Source of the DNA: JAKEHA01 sp035687255
Lineage (GTDB): Bacteria > Krumholzibacteriota > Krumholzibacteriia > WVZY01 > JAKEHA01
Assembly (NCBI GenBank): GCA_035687255.1
Contig: DASRYI010000028.1
Location: 1 to 25,991, forward strand
Reading direction: 5' to 3'
Length of the DNA stretch: 25,991 bases
The notes under the pieces are model-generated. The model was not told the DNA's origin and searched no databases. It saw nothing but the letters and a program-made list of their open reading frames with translations. The position numbers were made by a program, and so were the translations under genes. This document shows, one piece after another, positions 20,804-25,991 of the stretch (positions within the stretch are counted from its first letter, which is position 1; each line of letters opens with the position of its first letter).

Positions 20804-21910
20804 ATGCTGGACCAGATACGAAACAAGGTGAACGCGCGCGAACGCATCACGCGCGAGGAGGGACTCTATCTTCTGCGCGAGGCGCCGCTCCTGGAGCTGG
20901 CCCCGCTGGCCATGGCGTGGCGCTGGCACCACAACCCCGAGCCCAGAGTCACCTTCGTCGTCGACACCAATCTCAACTACACCAACACCTGCGACGCGTA
21001 CTGCGCGTTTTGCTCCTTCTATCGCACGCCGGGACAGGCCGGGGAGTATCACTACACCATCGAACAGATGATGGAGCAGTTTGCACAGGCGCGCGAGATG
21101 GGAGTCACCACGGTGTTGCTGCAGGGTGGACTCAACCAGGCCATCCCGTTTCAGTACTACCTCGATCTGGTGAGCGAGACGTGCAGGCGCTTCCCGGACA
21201 TTCACGCACATTTCTATTCGGCGCCCGAGGTCATGAAGATGACGGAAGTATCCGGGCTGTCACTCGACCAGGTGACAGCGCGGCTCTACGACGCCGGTCT
21301 GCGTTCGATTCCCGGTGGCGGCGCCGAGGTGTTGAGCGACAGCGTGAAGGAAAAGATTTCGAAGCTGTGGCCCAAGGCGACCACCCGGGACTGGGTCGAT
21401 GTGCACCGCGCCGCACACCGGGCGGGCATGCGTTCCACGGCCACCATGATGTACGGCCACGTGGAGACCGACGATGACATCATCGAGCACCTGGAGGTGG
21501 TGCGCGCGCTGCAGGATGAAACCCACGGTTTCACGGCCTTCGTCCCCTGGAGCTACAAGCGCGACCAGAACCCGCTGGCGCGTCACGTCACCATGGAAGC
21601 CGGTCCCAACCGCTATCTGCGCATCGTTGCGCTGGCGCGCATCTATCTGGACAACTTCGTGCACGTGCAGGCGTCGTGGTTCTCGGAAGGGAAGAAGACG
21701 GGTGTAGTGGCGCTGCACTTCGGCGGCGACGATTTCGGCGGCACCATCTTCGACGAGAACGTGATGCAGGAAGCCGGCTTCTACAACCGCACCACCATCG
21801 ATGAGATTGCGGCGCTGATCCGCGATGCCGGCTTCACGCCGGCGCAGCGCACGACGCTGTACGACATCGTGCGCACGCTCCCCGTCACCGAGGCCAGCCC
21901 TGCATGCTGA
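20804..21910 (+). CDS. mqnC: Cyclic dehypoxanthinyl futalosine synthase MqnC (radical SAM)
   Basis: MqnC cyclises dehypoxanthinylfutalosine to its spiro cyclic form, a key radical step of the futalosine pathway. The 368-residue protein has the cluster motif C63-D-A-Y-C67-A-F-C70-S-F, preceded by VVDTNLNYTNT. TTVLLQGGLN, the family motif SIPGGGAEVLSD and MRSTATMMYGHVET follow. I start at 20804 (MLDQIRNKVNARERITREEGL, a family-like N-terminus); 20795 would add three residues. It lies 13 bases after sulP and overlaps the DoxX gene by 7 bases. Paralogy to mqnE upstream is clear, but the cluster loop (CAFCSFYR, not CKFCDYVHSRND) identifies MqnC. MqnB/MTAN and MqnD, which act just before and after it, are not in the window. 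Confidence 0.95.
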   Translation: MLDQIRNKVNARERITREEGLYLLREAPLLELAPLAMAWRWHHNPEPRVTFVVDTNLNYTNTCDAYCAFCSFYRTPGQAGEYHYTIEQMMEQFAQAREMGVTTVLLQGGLNQAIPFQYYLDLVSETCRRFPDIHAHFYSAPEVMKMTEVSGLSLDQVTARLYDAGLRSIPGGGAEVLSDSVKEKISKLWPKATTRDWVDVHRAAHRAGMRSTATMMYGHVETDDDIIEHLEVVRALQDETHGFTAFVPWSYKRDQNPLARHVTMEAGPNRYLRIVALARIYLDNFVHVQASWFSEGKKTGVVALHFGGDDFGGTIFDENVMQEAGFYNRTTIDEIAALIRDAGFTPAQRTTLYDIVRTLPVTEASPAC

Positions 21911-22338
21911 AACGCTTCTTTTCCAGCGATGAGATATCGGTGGATTTCGGCCTGTTGCTGCTGCGCATCGGCATCGGTCTGAGCGTTGTCATTTTCCACG
22001 GATACGACAAGCTAACGGGCGGTCCCGAGAGCTGGGCCCGGATCGGCGCCAACATGGCCAATCTGCATATCACGTGGTACCCGGCGTTCTGGGGTTTCAT
22101 GGCCGGCTTTGCCGAGGGTATCTGCTCATGTTTGCTGATCCTCGGCCTGCTGTTCCGCCCCGCCACGCTGCTGCTCGCGTTCACCATGTTCGTGGCCGCC
22201 ATGCATCACCTGCATCTACCCGAGGGCGCACCCAATGCCGGATTCAGGGGTGCGGCGCACGCCCTGGAGCTGATGAGCGTCTACAGTTGCCTCTTCTTCA
22301 CCGGCCCGGGAAAGTTCTCGCTCACTCCGCGACGATAG
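21904..22338 (+). CDS. DoxX-family membrane protein
   Basis: The 144-residue protein has four predicted membrane helices. The family pattern is LLLLRIGIGLSVVIFHGYDKLTGG at the first helix and AFWGFMAGFAEGICSCLLILGL at the second. LLLAFTMFVAAMHH and ALELMSVYSCLFFTGPGKFSL follow. DoxX-like proteins occur with quinone-linked oxidoreductases, and a related subunit is part of archaeal thiosulfate:quinone oxidoreductase; the activity of most members is unknown. Its start lies inside the end of mqnC (7-base overlap), so translation is coupled and it ends the mqn run. A quinone-related role fits but is unproven. Confidence 0.85.
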   Translation: MLKRFFSSDEISVDFGLLLLRIGIGLSVVIFHGYDKLTGGPESWARIGANMANLHITWYPAFWGFMAGFAEGICSCLLILGLLFRPATLLLAFTMFVAAMHHLHLPEGAPNAGFRGAAHALELMSVYSCLFFTGPGKFSLTPRR

Positions 22339-22429
22339 ACCTCCCGCGCCCACACCGGTTTTGCCGGACTCGAACTCTTCTGTACCGCACCGGGGAAGCT
22401 GCGCTACGCTCGCGGTGAGGTGATGCCGC

Positions 22430-22810
22430 ATGCCGGTAGCCGCACACATCGATCCCGCCTCGCGCATTGTGATGTTCCGGTGCAGCGGGCGCGTGATGAT
22501 CAATGAAGCACGCCGCGCTTTCGATGAGATGATGACGGACCCGTCGGCTCTGCCGCACTCCCTGGCCATGTGGGATTTTCGCGGGGCCCAGATCACCGAA
22601 CGCAGCGTGTCCGTCTCCGAGATTCTCGACATGCTCCAGAACCGCCACCCGGAAAAAGCGGAACGTTCGCGCGTCGCCATCCTGGTGGCCGATGAAGTTG
22701 ACGCGGCGGCGTCCACAACCGTGGCCAGAAGCGTGGCGCCGCAATTGCGAGTGAAGGTGTTTTCCGACTATGCGAGCGCCACGCGCTGGCTGGGAGGCGA
22801 CGACGCGTAG
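22430..22810 (+). CDS. Small conserved-looking protein, possibly STAS/SpoIIAA-like
   Basis: The 126-residue protein has no signal peptide or membrane helix. It begins AHIDPASRIVMFRCSGRVMINEARRAFDEMM and continues LAMWDFRGAQI, RVAILVADEVDAAAS and KVFSDYASATRWLG. This alternation of strands and amphipathic helices is like the SpoIIAA/STAS-related fold found in many small bacterial proteins. I do not recognise a specific family or function. The ATG is supported by GTGAGGTG about 8 bases upstream. It is separated by 91 bases from the DoxX gene and 59 from the deoxyhypusine-synthase-like gene, so it is probably its own unit. Confidence 0.6.
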   Translation: MPVAAHIDPASRIVMFRCSGRVMINEARRAFDEMMTDPSALPHSLAMWDFRGAQITERSVSVSEILDMLQNRHPEKAERSRVAILVADEVDAAASTTVARSVAPQLRVKVFSDYASATRWLGGDDA

Positions 22811-22833
22811 GCACGCCGGGGAAAATTTCCGAA

Positions 22834-22862
22834 TTGGCCTCGCGGGGGCGAGGTGCTAGTAT
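22834..22862 (+). promoter_or_regulatory. Promoter with internal operator, leaderless start
   Basis: TTGGCC (22834-22839), a 17-base spacer and an extended -10 TGC-TAGTAT (hexamer 22857-22862) precede the ATG at 22870 by exactly 7 bases. The spacer contains a perfect dyad CCTCGC-GGGG-GCGAGG (22838-22853), an ideal repressor position. Confidence 0.6.
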
Positions 22863-22869
22863 TCCGCCC

Positions 22870-23883
22870 ATGAAGTCCGAGCTCAACGTGGTCCCGGGCA
22901 AGGCGATGGGAACGACGAAGACGCCCATCAGTTCTTTCATCCGGCACCACTTTCGTCATTTCAATTCCGCCGCACTGATCGACGCCGCCGACGCCTACAG
23001 GCACCACCTCGAAGGCGGCGGCAAGATGATGGTGACCCTGGCCGGCGCCATGAGCACGGCCGAACTGGGTCTCTCGCTGGCCGAGATGATCCGGCAGGGC
23101 AAGGTACACGCTATCTCGTGCACGGGCGCGAATCTGGAAGAAGACCTCTACAACCTCATCGCGCACGACTTCTACGAACGCATTCCGCACTATCGCGACC
23201 TGACGCCGCAGGAAGAGAAGCGGCTGCTCGATCGCCATCTCAACCGCGTCACCGACACCTGCATCCCCGAAGAAGAGGCCATGCGCCGCCTCGAGGCGGC
23301 GGTACTCGAGGAATGGAAGCGCGCCGACACCGCGGGAGAGCGCTTCTTCCCGCACGAATACCTGTTCAAGGTGGTGCGCAGCGGGGTTCTGAAGAAGCAC
23401 TATCAGATCGATCCGAAGGATTCGTGGATCGTCGCCGCGGCGGAGAAGAATCTCCCCATGGTGGTGCCCGGGTGGGAAGACTCCACACTGGGCAACATGT
23501 TTGCGGCGTCGTGCATTCGCAACCACGTGAAGTCATCCACGGTACGTTCGGGTGTGGAATACATGGTGGAACTGGCGGCGTGGTATCAGGCCACGGCGGC
23601 CACGGCGTCGATCGGTTTCTTCCAGATCGGCGGCGGGATCGCGGGCGATTTTCCCATCTGTGTCGTTCCCATGATTCACCAGGATCTCCGCCGCGAAACG
23701 CGCGTGTGGGGGTACTTCTGTCAGATCAGCGACTCGACCACCAGCTACGGGTCGTACTCGGGCGCTGTGCCCAACGAGAAGATCACCTGGGGCAAGCTCG
23801 ATGTCGATACGCCGCGGTTTGTGATCGAATCCGACGCCACCATCGTTGCCCCCCTGATGTTCGCGATCATTCTCGACTGGTAG
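22870..23883 (+). CDS. Bacterial deoxyhypusine-synthase-like protein
   Basis: The 337-residue protein matches the deoxyhypusine synthase family, which transfers the aminobutyl group of spermidine using NAD. Seen here are GGGKMMVTLAGAMSTAELG, the AISCTGANLEEDLYNLIAHDFY segment, VVPGWEDSTLGNM and the catalytic-lysine region ITWGK309LDVD. The last corresponds to the WGK lysine of the human enzyme, and the family end DATIVAPLMFAIIL follows. Bacteria generally lack eIF5A, the usual acceptor, so bacterial homologues are thought to act on polyamines or other amines; the substrate here is unknown. I use the ATG at 22870 because the -10 is 7 bases before it; a TTG 12 codons upstream lies inside the promoter. 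No other polyamine gene is adjacent. Confidence 0.88.
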   Translation: MKSELNVVPGKAMGTTKTPISSFIRHHFRHFNSAALIDAADAYRHHLEGGGKMMVTLAGAMSTAELGLSLAEMIRQGKVHAISCTGANLEEDLYNLIAHDFYERIPHYRDLTPQEEKRLLDRHLNRVTDTCIPEEEAMRRLEAAVLEEWKRADTAGERFFPHEYLFKVVRSGVLKKHYQIDPKDSWIVAAAEKNLPMVVPGWEDSTLGNMFAASCIRNHVKSSTVRSGVEYMVELAAWYQATAATASIGFFQIGGGIAGDFPICVVPMIHQDLRRETRVWGYFCQISDSTTSYGSYSGAVPNEKITWGKLDVDTPRFVIESDATIVAPLMFAIILDW

Positions 23884-23926
23884 TAGAGAACCACGACCAA
23901 CGTCGCAAGACGGGATTTCATTTCCC

Positions 23927-24316
23927 ATGCGCATTGCACCGTCGCCCGCTGTGCACCTGTGCCGGCGGTACTGGCCGCTGCTCCTCTTCGTCGCGATGGC
24001 GGCGGTGTTGGCGGCGTGCTCTTCCGGTGATCGCACCCTCGAGGCGGTCGATCCGAACGCGGTTGCGATCAATCCCACCTACGACCAGGTGCACGCCATC
24101 GTGCACAATAATTGTGAGTTCTGCCACAAAGCCGGTTCAACCGGGCGGATCTCGCCGCTCAGCAACTGCGAGGAAATTGTCGGTCTGAGCGGCGATATTC
24201 TGGCGCGCATTCAGGACAACACCATGCCGCCCAGCGCCCTGCCGCGCCTGTCCAGCGAAGACAAACTCCTCATTCAGCGCTGGGTGGAGAACGGAGCACC
24301 GGCGCCGTGCAACTGA
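23927..24316 (+). CDS. Monoheme c-type cytochrome lipoprotein
   Basis: The 129-residue protein has a lipoprotein signal (lipobox VLAAC, lipidated C31). One heme-binding motif C63-E-F-C66-H67 is present, with a distal ligand candidate M100 in NTMPPSALPRLSSED. The end LIQRWVENGAPAPC is typical of small cytochrome c domains found in envelope proteins. C81 and a penultimate cysteine may form a disulfide. It should be anchored to a membrane, facing the periplasm or outside. Its stop (24314-24316) lies 10 bases inside the next gene, a diheme cytochrome/barrel fusion, so both are made together and may pass electrons to each other. It lies 43 bases after the deoxyhypusine-synthase-like gene with no visible terminator. 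Confidence 0.87.
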   Translation: MRIAPSPAVHLCRRYWPLLLFVAMAAVLAACSSGDRTLEAVDPNAVAINPTYDQVHAIVHNNCEFCHKAGSTGRISPLSNCEEIVGLSGDILARIQDNTMPPSALPRLSSEDKLLIQRWVENGAPAPCN

Positions 24317-25725
24317 AACGGTGGTTGCTGGTTGTGGCCGGCGTCGCGGTGGCGTGGCTGCACGTTCACGTCGCCCGGGCGGTTCCCCAGTATTCGGCGC
24401 AGGCCGGACGCGCGTGCGACACGTGCCACATTCTTCCCGACTGGGACACCCCGGCACTAGCGCATCGCAAACGGAACATGACGTGCCAGACCTGCCACGT
24501 CGATCCCGCGGGCGGCGGTATGCGCACTACGGTGGGACTGTATTATGGACGTTCCACGGTGCCGATGATCGCCACCAGCCCGCGCCCGCAGGACGACTGG
24601 GATCGCAACTTCCCGGGCGTCGGACGGCGTGACCGGCACACGCCCTACAACACCTATCTGCCCATCGGCCCGCGCAATCTCGAACAAGCCTATGCGTACC
24701 GCGATTCCCTCCACGACAGCTGGGCGTGGGGAATGCCGAAGGGGCTCACACCCGACACGCCGTGGCCGGGACGTTTCTTCGGTCTCAATCCGGATCCCAT
24801 CTTCCGTCTGGGCGGCGATGCGCGCTTCGCGTATCTGGGCGCGCGCGGCCGGCCGATTTTCTTTCCGATGCAGTTCGACGTGCACGCCGCCCTGCATCCC
24901 GTGCACCACGCCACGCTGCTCGCCAATGTGGGCGCGCGCGGACGCCCGAGCGGGTATTCCGACACCATCGACGATTCGCACACACCGTATTTCCGCGAGC
25001 TGTTTGCCATGACCAGCGAGTGGCCCTACCAGACCTACGCCAAGGCGGGACGGTTCGTGCCCTCGTTCGGGTTGCGCCTCGACGACCACACCAACCGCAC
25101 GCGGCGCGAGTTCGAACTGGACGGATCGCTGCCGGATTCGCGCGTGCTGGGTGTGGAAGTGGGAGCGGTGGCGGCCTATCCCTTCATTCAGGCGTCGTAC
25201 TTCAAGATGAAATCGAAATATGTCGAACCCGATCCGTGGAACATCTTTGATGTCGACGATGGGTGGGGCACCGCCGTGAATTTCGGATGGCGCGACCTGG
25301 GATGGTCGATCGGCGCAAGCGCCATGGCGCGACGGCGTCCTCTCGATGAGGGCGGTGACACGGATACTTACGGAGTCTACGGCTCCATCAATCCGTGGTA
25401 CTTCTGGCAACGTGTTCCGCTCACCCTGCAGGGTGAATTCGATACCGGCACCCAGCAGCGTGCCAGCGGTCTGCGCGCGCACAAGCGGGCGGCCTACGCG
25501 GAGCTGGACTGGCCTGCCTGGAACGGTATCAATTTTCTGCTCGCGTACGACTGGGCCGATCCGGATCGCGATGTGATCGACGACGAAAGCAGCCGCTATC
25601 AGGTGGGTGGCCAGCTGACCGTTTATCCGGGCGTGACACTGGACGGACGGCTGCGCTATCTCCGTGTAACCACACCAGCTGGGGACGGGTCGGATCTTTT
25701 TGTTCAACTCCATCTCTGGTTCTGA
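24307..25725 (+). CDS. Diheme cytochrome c - outer-membrane beta-barrel fusion
   Basis: The 472-residue protein begins at a GTG overlapping the upstream gene. A signal peptide covers residues 1-25 (ending VARA). Two heme c motifs follow closely, C37-D-T-C-H41 and C60-Q-T-C-H64, the second in a CHVDPAGGGMR context. From about residue 75 the sequence has alternating amphipathic strands rich in Tyr, Trp and Phe (DARFAYLGARG, QTYAKAGRFVPSFGLRL, AYAELDWPAWNGINFLLAYDWAD, RLRYLRV). It ends FVQLHLWF, with the terminal aromatic residue expected of a barrel. One polypeptide thus joins hemes to a porin-like barrel, as in the iron oxidase Cyc2, though Cyc2 has one heme. It may carry electrons across the outer membrane, or be a redox-sensing porin. 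Function is inferred. Confidence 0.82.
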   Translation: MQLKRWLLVVAGVAVAWLHVHVARAVPQYSAQAGRACDTCHILPDWDTPALAHRKRNMTCQTCHVDPAGGGMRTTVGLYYGRSTVPMIATSPRPQDDWDRNFPGVGRRDRHTPYNTYLPIGPRNLEQAYAYRDSLHDSWAWGMPKGLTPDTPWPGRFFGLNPDPIFRLGGDARFAYLGARGRPIFFPMQFDVHAALHPVHHATLLANVGARGRPSGYSDTIDDSHTPYFRELFAMTSEWPYQTYAKAGRFVPSFGLRLDDHTNRTRREFELDGSLPDSRVLGVEVGAVAAYPFIQASYFKMKSKYVEPDPWNIFDVDDGWGTAVNFGWRDLGWSIGASAMARRRPLDEGGDTDTYGVYGSINPWYFWQRVPLTLQGEFDTGTQQRASGLRAHKRAAYAELDWPAWNGINFLLAYDWADPDRDVIDDESSRYQVGGQLTVYPGVTLDGRLRYLRVTTPAGDGSDLFVQLHLWF

Positions 25726-25737
25726 TCTTGCTAACAG

Positions 25738-25774
25738 TTGTCAGTTCCCAAACAGGGATGATAGTGTGACGTCA
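25738..25774 (+). promoter_or_regulatory. Promoter and palindrome before the terminal lipoprotein gene
   Basis: TTGTCA (25738-25743), a 16-base spacer and GATAGT (25760-25765) resemble a sigma-70-type promoter. The perfect 8-bp palindrome TGACGTCA (25767-25774) lies right at the expected transcription start. Confidence 0.45.
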
Positions 25775-25815
25775 AATTTCCGGTTGGTTCTTTTGACGAC
25801 CGTGGAGGCATTTGC

Positions 25816-25991
25816 ATGAAGAAGATCACGACCAGCGTACTCGTTCTCGCCCTCGCGACATCCAGCCTGAGCTGCGCGTCGATGTCCAACACCCAGAAGG
25901 GCGCGGCGGGTGGCGCGGCGGCCGGCGGCGCGATCGGCGCCGTCATCGGACACCAGTCCGGCAACACGGCGGTGGGCGCCATTATCGGCGC
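25816..25991 (+). CDS. Glycine-zipper outer-membrane lipoprotein, N-terminal fragment
   Basis: The frame starts at an ATG preceded by GTGGAGGC and runs off the right edge after 58 codons. It shows a lipoprotein signal (basic MKKITT, hydrophobic LVLALAT, lipobox LSCAS). A glycine/alanine-rich zipper follows (KGAAGGAAAGGAIGAVIGHQSGN). This is the N-terminus of YiaD/Lpp-like proteins that often continue into an OmpA-like peptidoglycan-binding domain; the rest is not visible, so that is only a suggestion. It has its own promoter 50 bases upstream, separate from the cytochrome pair. Confidence 0.8.
   Translation, partial: MKKITTSVLVLALATSSLSCASMSNTQKGAAGGAAAGGAIGAVIGHQSGNTAVGAIIG

Noticed and set aside
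19114..20850. Long minus-strand open frame opposite the SulP gene
   Set aside because: It is a shadow of GC-rich codons: His/Arg/Gly-rich without any domain, while the plus strand encodes a complete SulP carrier.
20850..20990. MqnC and MqnE as recent duplicates
   Set aside because: They share only the radical-SAM fold and PGGGAE-type motifs; the cluster loops and N-termini differ as expected for two ancient, distinct enzymes.
24457..25713. 418-codon minus-strand frame opposite the diheme-barrel gene
   Set aside because: The plus-strand reading has a signal peptide, two CxxCH motifs and barrel strands; the minus reading shows no recognisable features.

Overview
The window is GC-rich, densely coded bacterial DNA with no tRNA, rRNA, CRISPR array or insertion sequence that I can recognise. 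Three traits suggest a member of the FCB superphylum or a related candidate phylum of the Eisenbacteria/Krumholzibacteriota/Latescibacteria kind. They are a large secreted protein ending in a FlgD-Ig-like sorting domain (PNPFNP motif), a secreted parallel beta-helix protein, and quinone synthesis by the futalosine route. That placement is an inference from gene content, not a phylogenetic result.

Layout. Bases 2-1515 hold the end of a peptidase E gene, overlapped by an exported DUF1223-MsrB fusion. An ATP-grasp-like gene follows (1627-2730). Next is a TrmB-type regulator whose start codon lies inside one of two identical operators (2784-2853), then the FlgD-tailed secreted protein (3883-5838). 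A winged-helix/GHKL-ATPase regulator (5907-6662, minus) is divergent from a UbiA prenyltransferase, and an exactly 23-bp phased direct-repeat array lies between them. UbiA and UbiX are coupled (6844-8309). An outer-membrane barrel gene (minus) separates them from ubiD (9419-11233), whose upstream region carries a G-quadruplex-like tract and two perfect dyads. Then come an RRM RNA-binding protein with a long leader, a beta-helix protein (minus), an SGNH hydrolase-like protein, exported MsrA and an EamA transporter (minus).

From 15976 to 22338 a seven-gene co-directional run carries mqnE, an AsmA-like gene, mqnA, a VOC protein, a SulP transporter, mqnC and a DoxX protein. Neighbours overlap or lie within 13 bases of each other. 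The window ends with a small hypothetical gene, a deoxyhypusine-synthase-like gene, a c-type cytochrome lipoprotein overlapping a diheme cytochrome/beta-barrel fusion, and the start of a glycine-zipper lipoprotein.

How the genes work together. MqnA, MqnE and MqnC cover the chorismate dehydratase, aminofutalosine synthase and cyclisation steps. UbiA-, UbiX- and UbiD-type enzymes cover prenylation and decarboxylation of the naphthoate. Enzymes for the MqnB/MTAN, MqnD and final methylation steps are not in the window. Exported MsrA and exported MsrB imply methionine sulfoxide repair outside the cytoplasm. The two heme proteins at the right end look like an outer-membrane electron-transfer pair. 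Several genes (ubiD, mqnC, the deoxyhypusine-synthase-like gene) have a -10-like hexamer exactly 7 bases before the start codon and no Shine-Dalgarno sequence, which suggests leaderless mRNAs. Other genes (FlgD-tailed protein, RRM, beta-helix, msrA) have strong Shine-Dalgarno sequences.

Non-coding stretches. 8310-8571 holds only the minus-strand terminator I describe; I see nothing else convincing there. 9112-9418 (307 bases) is the regulatory region described below. 12722-12937 and 14042-14248 are intergenic, with at most weak dyads or promoters.
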